Assembly: GCF_024703895.1 (NCBI RefSeq)
Contig: NZ_CP087968.1
Coordinates: 124,001-188,000 of the forward strand
From: Nocardioides sp. B-3
Lineage (GTDB): Bacteria; Actinomycetota; Actinomycetes; Propionibacteriales; Nocardioidaceae
Direction of reading: 5' to 3'
Length of the DNA stretch: 64,000 bases
This document shows, piece after piece, positions 52,061 through 62,535 of the stretch. Position 1 is the stretch's first letter, and every line of letters starts with the position of its first letter. Both the position numbers and the translations under genes were made by a program. The notes beneath the pieces are model-generated. The model searched no databases. It had not been told where the DNA came from and worked only from the letters and a program-made list of their open reading frames with translations.

Positions 52061-52750
52061 TGCCGGCTCCCCTGCCGACCTCCGAACGATCGGGGATCAT
52101 CCGCGACGGCATCGCGGTCGGGGATCGCGACCGGCACCTACGGCATCTCCTTCGGGGCGGTCGCCGTGACGGCCGGTTTGAGCGTCCTCCAGACGTGCGC
52201 GCTGTCGTTGCTCGTCTTCACCGGCGCGTCGCAGTTCGCGTTCGTGGGCGTGATCGCGGCAGGCGGCGCGCCCCTGAGTGGCGCGATGACCGCCATCCTC
52301 CTCGGCACCCGCAACACCCTCTACGGCCTGCGAATGGCGCCGCTGCTCCAGTGGTCCGGGCTCCGACGGGTCGCCGCCGCCCAGATCCTGATCGACGAGT
52401 CCACCGCGATGGCGGTCAACCGCGGGTCAACCCCGGCCGCGCGCATCGGCTTCCTCAGCACCGGACTCGCCGTCTTCGTCCTCTGGAACGCCGCCACCAC
52501 GGCCGGCGCCCCGGCTGGTACGGCGATGGGTGACCCCCGCACGTTCGGGCTCGACGCAGCGGTCGGGGCGGCGTTCCCGGCCCTGCTGTGGCCGCGACTC
52601 TCGGACCGGCGCAACCCGGTCGTCGCGGTCCTCGCCACGGCGGTCGCGCTCGGCCCGGTGCCCTTCACGGCGGCCGGCGTGCCCGTGCTGGCCGCCGGCG
52701 GCGTGGCCCTGCTGGCCGGCGCCCTCACGCGGCCCCGGGAGCGCTCCTGA
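52060..52750 (+). CDS. azlC: AzlC family branched-chain amino acid exporter, large subunit
   Basis: The protein starts MPAPLPTSERSGIIRDGIAVG and, after one extra base near 52123, continues IATGTYGISFGAVAVTAGLS and SLLVFTGASQFAFVGVIAAGG, the AzlC signature. RNTLYGLRMAPLL follows. About five to six helices make up the 229 residues. AzlC and AzlD together export branched-chain amino acids. The stop overlaps the azlD start. Confidence 0.9.
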
Positions 52751-53046
52751 TGTGGCTCGCGATCGTCGTCGCCGCCCTCGGCTGCTACGCCCTCAAGCTC
52801 GCCGGGCTCTCGCTGCCCACGCGAGTGCTGGGCAACCCGGTGGTGGAGCGGATCGCTGACTTCATCCCGGTCGCGCTGCTCGCGGCGCTCATCGCCGTAC
52901 AGGTGTGGTCGGACGGTCCGTCGTTGACGGTCGACGCCCGCACGGCCGGCCCGGGGTTCGCGGTGGTGGCGCTGCTGCTGCGCGCGCCGTTCCTCGTCGT
53001 CGTGATCGGCGCGGCGGTCGTGGCCGCGCTGATCCGGCTCGTCTGA
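52750..53046 (+). CDS. azlD: AzlD family branched-chain amino acid exporter, small subunit
   Basis: This intact 98-residue protein has three to four helices (MWLAIVVAALGCYALKLAG, FIPVALLAALIAVQVW, FLVVVIGAAVVAALIRLV) and is coupled to azlC by an overlapping stop and start. It ends 8 bp before the convergent dapB gene. Confidence 0.9.
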   Translation: MWLAIVVAALGCYALKLAGLSLPTRVLGNPVVERIADFIPVALLAALIAVQVWSDGPSLTVDARTAGPGFAVVALLLRAPFLVVVIGAAVVAALIRLV

Positions 53047-53053
53047 CCCGGTT

Positions 53054-53810
<757 letters not shown>

Positions 53811-53887
53811 ACGCTCAACCTACTGCGATGACTGCTCGCCGGGTGGCGGTGCCTGACGGGTGAACCCGGAAGTGGCAGGCTGTGACC

Positions 53888-54403
53888 ATGCCAGTGCAGA
53901 CAATCCCGCCGCGCATCCGTTGGGCCGTGGAGCTCATGGATGTCCAGCCCAGTGACCGGGTCCTCGAAATCGGGTGCGGACCGGGCGCTGGTGCGGAGCT
54001 GATCTGCGGCAAGCTCGAGAGCGGCAAGCTGTTCGCGATCGACCGTTCCGAGTCGGGTGTCGACCGGACCAAGCGCCGCAACCAGAAGTACGTCGACGCC
54101 GGGCGCCTCGTCGTGCGCCAGATCGACCTCGCCACGCTCCGCGTCCCGGTCAAGCGCCTCAACAAGGTGTTCGCGTTCAACGTCAACCTCTTCTGGGTCC
54201 GCCGCTGCGACGACGAGATCGCCCTGCTGCACGAGCGCGTCGTCCCCGGTGGCGCGGTCTACTTCTTCTACGAGGCCAACCGGCCCGAGCTCGTCCCGAA
54301 CATCGTCAAGAAGACCTCCGAGGCCCTGCTGCGCGGCGGCTTCCGGGTGTCTGTGGTCGAGCAGAAGGCCCCCGCCGTGATCGGGATCATCGGACGCAGG
54401 TGA
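53888..54403 (+). CDS. class I SAM-dependent methyltransferase
   Basis: This intact 171-residue protein has the SAM-binding motif I VLEIGCGPGAGAELIC, an acidic loop (FAIDRSESGVDRTKRR) and a post-I block. It is short for the class, so it is a minimal methyltransferase. The substrate is unknown. The downstream family B array begins about 100 bp after the stop. Confidence 0.85.
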   Translation: MPVQTIPPRIRWAVELMDVQPSDRVLEIGCGPGAGAELICGKLESGKLFAIDRSESGVDRTKRRNQKYVDAGRLVVRQIDLATLRVPVKRLNKVFAFNVNLFWVRRCDDEIALLHERVVPGGAVYFFYEANRPELVPNIVKKTSEALLRGGFRVSVVEQKAPAVIGIIGRR

Positions 54404-54506
54404 GAAGGCGACCCGGCCCGAGCTTGCGAGGACCGATCGCCTGCTCGCCATGCATCGCTCAGTCGCCTTCGGCGTACGTCAGACGCCGTTCGGCGCTGAT
54501 TTCCTG

Positions 54507-54605
54507 CGCAACTGGCGGCGGACGACAACGTCGCTCGGGGCCGCGACGCAACTGGCGGCGCCAGACATCCTTCTTGCCGATCTCACTGTCGCCCCCCGCC
54601 AGTTG
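54507..54605. repeat. family B repeats on the 3' side of nuclease copy 2
   Basis: Forward arms GCAACTGGCGGCGGACGACA (from 54508) and GCAACTGGCGGCGCCAGACA (from 54548) and a reverse arm CCCCGCCAGTT (54594-54604) lie here. The reverse arm overlaps the last codons of the nuclease gene, whose stop is at 54583-54585. The stretch 54404-54506 before it shows no gene or repeat that I can recognise. Confidence 0.75.
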
Positions 54606-55543
54606 ACGGGCGGACCGCGACTCGTTTCAGGAAGGCTGCCCTACCGGCCGGCGTGTAGAGCGACTGACGCAGCATCGCCAACCGGGGGACGGATCCGCGC
54701 CGGATCGTGTTCTCTGCCGACCGAGTGGTCAGCATCGCGGAGTACACCGAGTGGTCTCTGCACGACGTCAGATGCTGTGTAGCCACGTCGCACGTACCCC
54801 TCAAGGTCCAGACGCCGCTCTCGTCGCAGATCGTCTCGGTGCTGATCGGGCTCTCGGTGGTGTCCTCCATCGAACTCGGGCGCCGACTTGGTGCCCGTCA
54901 CCAGAAGGTCGACTCGGGCGATGAGCTCGCCGTCCTTGTCGTAGACCTCTACACGGGGTTCGACGGCGATACCGATCACGACGTGCAAGATCCTGAGCAA
55001 CGTCTCCCACGGCGACTCGGCCCTGCCGTCTGCCCGGGGCAGAGCGGCCAGCAGGGCTCTACGACCTCGCCGGCCGGGAGTGCAGGCGGCCACCAACTGC
55101 TTCAGGGTGACATCCCCCCGGTGGAGTGCGCTGTCGATCAGCACGACGAGATCGAGAAACGAGAGCCACCTCGCGCAGGCCGGGATCACCTCCGCCGGGG
55201 TAGCGCACCGAAGCCCTGACACTTCGTCATGCGGTATCGGGCTCGGATGTCTGCTCGTGCGGATCCCCAACCTCAGCGGCCTCGGGTCGTCCAGCTGCAT
55301 CGCGACGAAAACGGGCGTGTCCTCCGGCAACGGGGGCAACATCCAGCCACGGATCCCGGCCGCAGTGAGGGCACTGAAGCAGCCATGGTTGGTCAACAAC
55401 AGTTGCCAACCAGCCAAGTCCGCAAGCCATTCATCCTCGGACTCGCCCCCGTCGAGGCGTCGACGATGAATGCCTCTCGTGACAGGCTGGAAGCACACTC
55501 GACGGGGGCATCCGCGGACAACATTTGCAGCTGGATCGGTCAT
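54583..55543 (-). CDS. repeat-flanked PD-(D/E)xK (DUF559/AbiEi-like) nuclease-like protein, copy 2
   Basis: This paralogue of the gene at 39741-40742 shares GWQLLLTNHGCFSALTA, the ATPAEVIPACARWLSFLDL stretch and LLRILHVV. The nuclease core is RVDLLV followed by APEFDGGHH; Asp and Glu are again separated by exactly 10 residues. VRRGYTASDVV and RQSLYTPAGRAAFLKR are also shared. One break near 54685 interrupts the frame; corrected, the protein ends VRPSTGGGRQ, encoded by a repeat arm. Family B repeats, unlike family A, flank it. Two CTGTGGA boxes lie 53 and 80 bp upstream. ATG 55543 is the start. The activity is untested. Confidence 0.8.
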
Positions 55544-55595
55544 GCCACGAGCGTCGGGAGCAGCACCGACGACGAGAGCTGTTCTGCGGCAGGAG

Positions 55596-55629
55596 CTGTG
55601 GAGAACCGCTCGAGTGTCTTACCTGTGGA
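55596..55629 (-). promoter_or_regulatory. pair of CTGTGGA boxes, 27 bp apart, upstream of nuclease copy 2
   Basis: CTGTGGA occurs at 55596-55602 and 55623-55629, 27 bp start to start, and the first box lies 53 bp from the ATG. The arrangement equals that of copy 1 (27 bp apart, 54 bp from the ATG), while the DNA between the boxes differs. That makes the boxes a conserved element. Confidence 0.6.
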
Positions 55630-55707
55630 CGGCTCGCGGACGCATCCACCTGACGCGCCGGGGGTTGCGGCGTACGAGATCACGAGCAGTCGAATCCGTG
55701 GGCACCG

Positions 55708-55945
55708 TCAACTGGCGGCGTACGACATCACGACCAACCGCCTCAGCGGTCACCGATCAACTGGCGGGCGCCGACATACGCTTCGCTGATTCACATGTCG
55801 GGCGCCGCCAGTTCCGCAGCCCCCGGGAGCCACATGTCGGGCGCCGCCAGTTCCGCAGCCCCCGGGAGCCACATGTCGAGCGCCGCCAGTTCCGTAGCCC
55901 GCTTGAGACGACCTGTCGGGCGCCGCCAGTTACGCAGGGCCTAGG
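55708..55945. repeat. family B inverted and tandem repeat array on the 5' side of nuclease copy 2
   Basis: Two forward arms (AACTGGCGGCGTACGACA from 55710; AACTGGCGGGCGCCGACAT from 55759) face four reverse arms (ATGTCGGGCGCCGCCAGTT and variants). Three of the reverse units start at 55792, 55831 and 55870, an exact 39-bp period, and the fourth near 55911. The second forward arm and the first reverse arm can pair over 19 bp with mismatches in the centre only. The stretch 55630-55707 between the boxes and the array holds nothing I can recognise. Confidence 0.82.
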
Positions 55946-55953
55946 CGCGGACG

Positions 55954-57323
55954 TCAGCCGGTCGGCCCGACGATCGCCGGGATCTCCGGTTGCGCGAAGA
56001 GCGCGGCGGCCACGGAGCGGACCTCCTCGAGCGTGACGGCGTTGATCCGCGCGATCACGTCGTCGATGGACAGGAACTCGTCGTAGACCAGCTCCGCCTT
56101 CCCGAGGCGCGACATCCGTGAGCCGGAGTCCTCGAGCCCGAGCACGAGCCCGCCGCGGAGCTGGCCCTTGCCGCGCTCGAGCTCGTCGGCGGTGATGCCC
56201 TCGGCGGCGACCTTGGCCAGCTCGGCGCGGACGGTAGCGAGCACGTCGTCGAGCTTGCCGGGCAGGCAGCCGACCGAGACCCCGACGAGTCCGGCGTCGG
56301 CGTGGTGCGAGGCGAAGGAGTAGACGGAGTAGGCCAGCCCACGGTGCTCACGGACCTCCCGGAAGAGCCGTGACGAGGTGCCGCCGCCCAGAGCCGTGTT
56401 GAGCACGCCGAGGGCGTAGCGGCGCTCGTCGGTGCGGGTCAGCCCCTTCATCCCGAGCACGACGTTGACCTGCTCGAAGGGGCGCGTGGTGTGCGACTCC
56501 CCCGGCGAGACGGCGCGGGCCTTGGTGGTGTTGCGTGGCCCGACCGGCGTCGACGCGGCGTCCAGGAACCCTTGGCGGCCGAACGCGCGGCGTACGTCGC
56601 GAACGACCTTCGCGTGGTCGAGGTTGCCGGCGACGGAGATCACGATGTTGTCCGCGCGGTAGTGGCGGCGGTAGAACCGCACCACCTGCTCGCGGGTCAT
56701 CGAGGTGATGGAGTCGACCGTGCCCGCGATCGGGCGGCCCAGCGGCGAGTCCCCGAAGGCCCGGTGGGCGAAGAGGTTGTGGACGACGTCATCGGGGTCG
56801 TCGTCGTGCATCGCGATCTCGTCGAGGATCACGTCACGCTCGGCCTCGACGTCGTCGGAGGTGATCAGTGAGTTGGTGATCATGTCGCCGAGCACGTCCA
56901 CCGCCAGCGGCAGGTCCTCGTCGAGGACGCGCGTGGAAGCAGGTGTACTCCTTCGCGGTGAACGCGTTGAACTCGCCACCGACCGCGTCGAGCGCGACCG
57001 AGATGTCGAGCGCGGAGCGCTCGCGGGTGCCCTTGAAGAGCAGGTGCTCGAGGAAGTGCGAGCAGCCGTGCAGCGCCGGGGTCTCGTCGCGCGAGCCGAC
57101 GTTGACCCACACACCGATGCTCGCGGAGCGGGCACCGACCATCTGCTCGGTGACGACGCGCAGGCCGCCGGGCAGGATCGTACAGCGCACACGCGACGTC
57201 ACCTGTCCGTCGGCGTCCTTGACGGTGTGGATCGTGCGCGTGGAACCGATCTTCTGGGGAACGGCCGACCGGCCAGCAGCGCGGGGCTGCTGACCGGTCG
57301 GTCGGGGTGGAGCTGGTGGTCAC
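55954..57323 (-). CDS. M16 family zinc peptidase
   Basis: The inverted zinc motif HFLEH is in [14 protein letters not shown], with the downstream Glu in the [18 protein letters not shown] region. The C-terminal half has the typical [25 protein letters not shown] motif. Corrected length is about 455 residues, with breaks near 57250 and 56938. GTG 57323 was chosen because the residues [14 protein letters not shown] upstream of GTG 57202 match relatives. It overlaps the pnp stop by 4 bp; in actinobacteria this peptidase commonly follows pnp. Confidence 0.9.
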
Positions 57324-59570
57324 TCGGCGTCAGTCGCCTCGACGAGCTCGGTGACCTCGGCCTCGGCAGCGTCGTCGGCGCCTTCCTCGACGACCGGGAC
57401 CAGCGACAGCTTGCCGCGGTCGTCGATCTCGCCGATGGCGACACGGATCTTCTGACCGACGGACAGGACGTCCTCGACGGCGTCGACGCGCTTGCCGCCG
57501 GCCGGGGCGCGGAGCTTGCTGATGTGCAGCAGTCCGTCCTTGCCGGGCATCAGCGAGATGAACGCACCGAAGTTGGTCGTCTTGACGACCGTGCCGAGGT
57601 AGCGCTCGCCGACCTCGGGCATGGTCGGGTTGGCGATCGCGTTGACGGCGTCCTTGGCGGCCCGGGCAGCCTCACCGTTGGTCGCGCCGATGTAGACCGT
57701 GCCGTCGTCCTCGATCGACAGGGTCGCGCCCGTGTCGTCCCGGGATCTGGTTGATGATCTTGCCCTTCGGCCCGATGACCTCACCGATCTTGTCCACGGG
57801 GACCTTGATCGTGATGATCCGCGGGGCGTGGACCGACATCTCCTCGGGGGCGTCGATGGCCTCGGCCATGACGTCGAGGATCGCCAGACGGGCGCCCTTG
57901 GCTCCGGGTCAGCGCCGAAGCGAGGACCTCGGCCGGGATGCCGTCGAGCTTGGTGTCGAGCTGCAACGCGGTGATGAACTCCCGCGTGCCGGCGACCTTG
58001 AAGTCCATGTCGCCGAAGGCGTCCTCGGCACCGAGGATGTCCGTCAGTGCGACGTACTCCGTCTGGCCGTCGACCTCGTCGGAGATGAGACCCATCGCGA
58101 TGCCGGCGACGGAGGCCTTGAGGGGCACACCGGCCTGCAGCAGCGACAGGGTGGACGCGCAGACCGAGCCCATCGAGGTGGAGCCGTTGGAGCCCATCGC
58201 CTCGGAGAGCTGACGGATCGCGTAGGGGAACTCCTCACGCGTCGGGGAGCACGGGCAGGATGGCGCGGCGCGCGAGCGCACCGTGGCCGACCTCGCGGCG
58301 CTTGGGCGAACCCACGCGTCCGGTCTCGCCGGTGGAGAACGGCGGGAAGACGTACTTGTGCATGTAGCGGCGGTTCTTCTCCGGCGACAGCGTGTCGAGC
58401 TGCTGCTCCAGCTTGAGCATGTTGAGGGTGGTGACGCCCGGGATCTGGGTCTCGCCACGCTCGAACAGGGCCGAACCGTGGACGCGCGGGATCACGCCGA
58501 CCTCGGAGTGCAGCGGACGGATGTCGGCCGGGCCGCGCCCGTCCATGCGGATCTTGTCGCGCAGCACGCGCTGGCGCATGAGGGACTTGTTCAGCGAGCG
58601 GAACGCAGCGCCGATCTCCTTCTCACGACCCTCGAACTGCGGGCCGACGGACTCGAGGAGCTCGGCCTTGATGGCGTCGAGCTTGGCCTCGCGCTCCAGC
58701 TTGTCGGCAATGGTGAGCGCCTCGGCGGTGGGGGCCGAAACGGCAGCCTCGACGGCGGCGTAGACATCGTCCTCGTAGTCGAGGAAGATCGGGAACTCTC
58801 GGACCGGCTTGGCCGACTCCTTGGCGAGCTCGGCACGGGCCTCGATGAGCTGCTTGATGAAGGGCTTCGCGGCGTCGAGGCCGCTGGCCACGACCTCCTC
58901 GGTCGGGGCCTTCTGGCCGCCGGCGACGAGCTCGATGACCTTCTCGGTGGCCTCGGCCTCGACCATCATGATCGCGACGTCACCGGTCTCGGTCACGCGA
59001 CCCGCGACGACCATGTCGAAGACGGCGTCGTCGAGCTGCGAGTGCGTCGGGAAGGCAACCCACTGGCCCTCGATGAGGGCCACACGGACGCCGCCGACCG
59101 GGCCCGGAGAACGGCAGGCCGGAGAGCTGGGTGGACAGCGACGCGGCGTTGATCGCCAGCACGTCGTAGGGCATGTCGGGGTCGAGCGCCATCACGGTGA
59201 TGACGACTCGGACCTCGTTGCGCAGACCCTTCTTGAAGGTCGGGCGCAGCGGCCGGTCGATCAGGCGGCAGGTGAGGATCGCGTCCTCGCCCGGACGACC
59301 CTCGGAACGGAAGAAGGAGCCGGGGATCTGGCCCACGGCGTACATCCGCTCCTCGACGTCGATCGTGAGGGGGAAGAAGTCGAAGTGGTCCTTCGGCGTC
59401 TTGCCGGCGGTCGTCGCCGAGAGCAGCATGGTCTCGTCGTCGATGTAGGCCGTGACGGAGCCGGCGGCCTGACGGGCCAGCAGGCCGGTCTCGAACTTGA
59501 TGGTGCGCTTGCCGAACTTGCCATTGTCGAGAACGGTCTCGACGGCGGAAATGACGGGGCCCTCGTTCAA
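57320..59570 (-). CDS. pnp: polyribonucleotide nucleotidyltransferase
   Basis: PNPase degrades RNA 3' to 5' by phosphorolysis. Two RNase PH-like domains are visible ([20 protein letters not shown] and [17 protein letters not shown]), then a KH domain ([12 protein letters not shown]) and an S1 domain ([26 protein letters not shown]). At least four breaks (near 59100, 58245, 57900 and 57735) interrupt the frame. Corrected length is about 750 residues. TTG 59570 was preferred because AAAGGGAA lies just upstream; ATG 59615 is an alternative. Confidence 0.95.
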
Positions 59571-59769
59571 AGGGGTTCCCTTTCTCTTCGCGGAGCGATC
59601 CGCGACGCCGCTCATGTGAGTGCCGGTCTTCGATCGAGGCCCGCAGGTGCGTTCACCTGAAGGCCACTACCGAGGACCGAGCCGGGCGAGGCGGGTCGCT
59701 CCCTGGATCTGGAGTGTTCAGTTGAGTTGGTTCGACTCCGAGCCTATCGGCTGGGGGCCGAAATGCTGA

Positions 59770-59801
59770 GAAGCGGCTCCCCGACCGGGGAACCGCTCCT
59801 C
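59770..59801 (-). terminator. hairpin between rpsO and pnp
   Basis: GAAGCGGCTCCCC (59770-59782) and GGGGAACCGCTCCTC (59787-59801) pair with small mismatches. It lies just after the rpsO stop, so it probably partly ends the rpsO transcript before pnp. The remaining stretch up to the pnp start (59571-59769) holds no other clear signal. Confidence 0.65.
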
Positions 59802-59807
59802 AAGACG

Positions 59808-60083
59808 TCAGCGTCGGAGGCCGAGGCGCTCCACGATCGAGCGGTAGCGCTCGATCTCGGTCTTCTGCAGGTAGTTGAGCAGACGACGGCGCTTGCCCAC
59901 CGGGAGCAGCAGGCCACGACGGCTGTGGTGGTCCTTCTTGTGCATCTTGAGGTGCTCGGTGAGGTGAGCGATGCGGTAGCTCGCCAGCGCGATCTGCACC
60001 TCAGGGGAACCGGAGTCACCCTCGGTGAGACCGTATTCGGCGATGATCTTCTTCTTGGTCTCCGCGTCAGTACCGATCGACAT
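59808..60083 (-). CDS. rpsO: 30S ribosomal protein S15
   Basis: This intact 91-residue protein has the S15 signature [20 protein letters not shown] and [21 protein letters not shown]. It binds 16S rRNA in the platform. ATG 60083 gives [14 protein letters not shown], the usual actinobacterial start; the longer upstream frame is not needed. Its place upstream of pnp is the classic rpsO-pnp arrangement. Confidence 0.97.
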   Translation of the reverse strand: MSIGTDAETKKKIIAEYGLTEGDSGSPEVQIALASYRIAHLTEHLKMHKKDHHSRRGLLLPVGKRRRLLNYLQKTEIERYRSIVERLGLRR

Positions 60084-60210
60084 GCGGGGCTCCTCTCGGG
60101 TCTCGTTGCGCGGCGCTCCGGACAGGTTGTCCGGGGCTCTCTCGATCCGCGGCCGTTCAGACGGCAAGTCCCACCGAAGTGGGCAACCTGAGAAGACTAA
60201 CAACGCAGCG

Positions 60211-60239
60211 CCCGGGCCCCAAAACGCTGGGACCCGGGC
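60211..60239 (-). terminator. hairpin terminator between the DUF6458 gene and rpsO
   Basis: CCCGGGCCCC and GGGACCCGGG form a stem around AAAACGCT, with one mismatched base. It lies 22 bp after the DUF6458 stop on the minus strand. Confidence 0.6.
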
Positions 60240-60260
60240 ACTCAGGCACGTCGGCTGCGA

Positions 60261-60521
60261 TCAGATCGCGGGCGGCGGCGGGTCAGATTCGGAACGCCGC
60301 TCGGTGGTCGCCTGACGCCCCCGGGCGTCCGTCGTGGTGGCCGTCGTGGTGGTACGGCGTCGCGCGTTGAGCTGCACGGCGGTCAGCACGATCACGAGCA
60401 CGCCGGCCGGGCAGAGGATGTAGCCGACCACCGTCAGGTCGACCGCGTTGATCATGTCCTGCACCGCGAAGGCAAGGATCAGCCCCAGCGCAAGCAGGAA
60501 GACGCCAAGTCCGTAACCCAT
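60261..60521 (-). CDS. DUF6458-like small membrane protein
   Basis: This intact 86-residue protein has two helices (MGYGLGVFLLALGLILAFAV and LTVVGYILCPAGVLVIVLTAV) and an Arg/Thr-rich disordered tail. The layout and the start MGYGLGVFLLALGLILAFAV match the actinobacterial DUF6458 family. No function is known. Confidence 0.85.
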   Translation of the reverse strand: MGYGLGVFLLALGLILAFAVQDMINAVDLTVVGYILCPAGVLVIVLTAVQLNARRRTTTTATTTDARGRQATTERRSESDPPPPAI

Positions 60522-60629
60522 GATGTTGCCTCCTTCGTCCGGGCGCCGGCGAGCTGCACGGCGCCCCTGTCGGAAGCGTTCACCACCTCACTGCCCAGCG
60601 CCTCCCCGCAGGGGTAGAGACCCTTCAGG

Positions 60630-61001
60630 TCACTTCATCTTCTTGGCGGTGACCTTCGCGAGCTTCATGACGCTGGCCGCCACGACCGGCGCGTCGTCGA
60701 TGGCGACGACGTTGCCGATCCGCTTTCCGTCCCGGATCAGCACGGTCGAGGAGTGGCTGGTGTAGCCCATGATGGTCGTCTCCTGCACGAACGCCGGGGC
60801 CGCCTGCCCGAGCTTCGGAGCCGCGGTCAGCTTCATCGTGATGGTGGCGCCGGTGGTGGGGTCGGCGTAGCTCGCGCACGCCTTGACGTACTTCTTGTAG
60901 CCCGCGAGGTAGGCCTTCGTCTTGGCAACCGACTTGAGCTCGGCGACGCCACCCACGACGACGGCCGTGCCGTCGGCGGAGACGCTAGAGGTCGCGGCCA
61001 C
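60630..61001 (-). CDS. hypothetical secreted or lipoprotein-like protein, start uncertain
   Basis: GTG 61001 opens a 123-residue frame (VAATSSVSADGTAVVVGG...). The C-terminal domain (FVQETTIMGYTSHSSTVLIRDGKRIGNVVAIDDAPVVAASVMKLAKV) resembles the extracytoplasmic sensor domain of PknH-like or LpqN-like proteins. In the same frame upstream, CDKSKEIGAPSSTC extends to about 61066 without a start codon, so the true N-terminus with its signal has probably been lost by a frame break. Function unknown. Confidence 0.55.
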   Translation of the reverse strand: MAATSSVSADGTAVVVGGVAELKSVAKTKAYLAGYKKYVKACASYADPTTGATITMKLTAAPKLGQAAPAFVQETTIMGYTSHSSTVLIRDGKRIGNVVAIDDAPVVAASVMKLAKVTAKKMK

Positions 61002-61082
61002 GGACCGGGCCTTCGCTTTGGCCGGCGTGCCGCAGGTGCTGCTGGGTGCGCCGATCTCCTTGCTCTTGTCGCACGGTCGCCC

Positions 61083-62134
61083 CTAGCGTCGAGGCTTCTT
61101 CCTCTCGACGGGCTTGCGGTCGGGCTTCTCAGCCGCGGGCGGAACCGTCTCCGTCGGTGTCACGCCGTCCAGCGTCACCGGCGGGAGCACGGCGAACGGC
61201 GGCGACTGCAGGGTCGGCTCGCCCACTGCCTCCCGGGGCCATGTCGTCCCACTCCCGCTGCAGGGAGCGGGAACACGCTGTACAGCTCCGTGCGCCCGTT
61301 GAGCCACGGAGCCAGCACTCGCTCCCCGTTGTCGATGTACGCGTAGTCAGGATCGATCTTCAGCCGTCGCCCCTCGTCATCGACCAGCTGCACGCCCACG
61401 AGCGGATTGCCGGCCGCGTCGAACGGATAGACGTTGGTCACGGGCTGGCCGTTGAAGGTGAGCCCCGGGGTCGTCGGAGGCCCATCGTTGTAGCCGAGCC
61501 TCTCGACCATGTCGCCCCGGATCGAGTACTGGACGTGCTGGAGCGTGTCGAACGTGACGGCCAGCGCGAAGAGGTTCAGGGCGAGCAGGACGAGTCGCGC
61601 CAAAAGTCCCGGCTTGCCGGGCCACAGCTTCCCGCGACCGATCTGGATGCTGACGATCGATGCCGCCGCGAAGATCAGCAGCCCCAGCGCCCGAGGACGG
61701 CGTCGGCAGCCACGGCACGTCGGGCTCGAGTGACCACCGGGCGAACGTGTAGTTGAACCACATCACCGCGAGCCGGGCACGGAACACCCACCACGCGGGG
61801 CGTGCGGCTCGCACGGCTGCGCCGACGTCGCCCGGGACCTTGTCGAGCAGCCGGCCCCACTGCTCGCCGACGCGGTCGAGCAAGGCGGCGGGAGTCTTCG
61901 TCGACCACTGCCTCCGGCTGACGCTGGGCTCGAGACCGGCGGCCGAGCGGAGCTCTGCGGCGTACGCATCGGGATCCCCGAGCGCCTCGGGGCCGCGCTC
62001 GGCGACGAGGTCGGCGGTGTCGGCCTCGAGGCCGTCGAGCAGGTCCTCGCGCTCGTCGAGGTCGAGGTCGGCGAAGCGCGCACGGCGGCGACGAAAGCGT
62101 CGACCTCGGGCGTGAGTCCGATGGTGTCGTTCAT
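61083..62134 (-). CDS. HAAS-domain membrane protein, partner of PadR
   Basis: The N-terminal part (MNDTIGLTPEVDAFVAAVRARFADLDLDEREDLLDGLEADTADLV, split by a break) is the HAAS/DUF1700-type helical domain that pairs with PadR regulators. Three helices follow (including ALGLLIFAAASIVSIQIG and LARLVLLALNLFALAVTF), then an extracytoplasmic part (YAYIDNGERVLAPWLNG) and a basic C-terminal tail ending ERKKPRR. At least three breaks (near 62075, 61695 and 61245) interrupt the frame. Its start overlaps the PadR stop by 4 bp. Confidence 0.75.
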
Positions 62135-62457
62135 GCTGATGCCCCCTGCAGCAGGTTGGTGACGGTGGTGGAGAACTGGGCCCAGTCGTCGCGCTGGGTC
62201 TTGAGCTGGTCGCGGCCGGCCGGCGTGATGCCGTAGTACTTGCGGTGCGGTCCGCTCTCCGACGGCACGACGTAGGAGGTCAGCGACCCGGCGGCGTACA
62301 ACCGGCGAAGCGTGCCGTAGACCGATGCGTCCCCGACGTCGTCGAGGCCACCGGCGCGCAGGCGGCGCACGACGTCGTAGCCGTAGCCGTCCTCGTCATC
62401 GACCACCGCGAGCACCGCGAGGTCGAGCACTCCCTTGAGGAGCTGTGTGTTGTCCAT
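62131..62457 (-). CDS. PadR family transcriptional regulator
   Basis: This intact 108-residue PadR protein has the winged helix with GYGYDVVRRL and the wing SESGPHRKYYGITPAGRDQL. It would repress its own operon with the HAAS protein. A short palindrome TAGTGCGTAATGCGCACTA (62468-62486) lies 11 bp upstream of its start and is a likely autoregulatory operator. Confidence 0.92.
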   Translation of the reverse strand: MDNTQLLKGVLDLAVLAVVDDEDGYGYDVVRRLRAGGLDDVGDASVYGTLRRLYAAGSLTSYVVPSESGPHRKYYGITPAGRDQLKTQRDDWAQFSTTVTNLLQGASA

Positions 62458-62467
62458 GCGGTGAAGA

Positions 62468-62486
62468 GTAGTGCGTAATGCGCACT
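62468..62486. promoter_or_regulatory. palindromic PadR operator candidate
   Basis: TAGTGCGTAATGCGCACTA contains the inverted arms TAGTGCG and TGCACTA-like halves (TAGTGCG and CGCACTA) with a short centre. It lies 11 bp upstream of the padR start and 50 bp upstream of the divergent oxidoreductase. PadR proteins bind such palindromes near their own promoter. The assignment is from position and symmetry. Confidence 0.6.
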
Positions 62487-62535
62487 ACCGTCGACAACGC
62501 ACTTCCGAAGGCGTGTCGGCGTGTGATGATCCGCA

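Noticed and set aside
55470..56036. Plus-strand frame through the family B array with repeated VGRRQFRSPREPH
   Set aside because: The peptide repeat only reflects the 39-bp DNA repeat; the array is non-coding.
58283..59660. Plus-strand open frames opposite pnp
   Set aside because: Antisense to pnp, no ribosome site, Leu/Gly/Asp-rich shadow composition.
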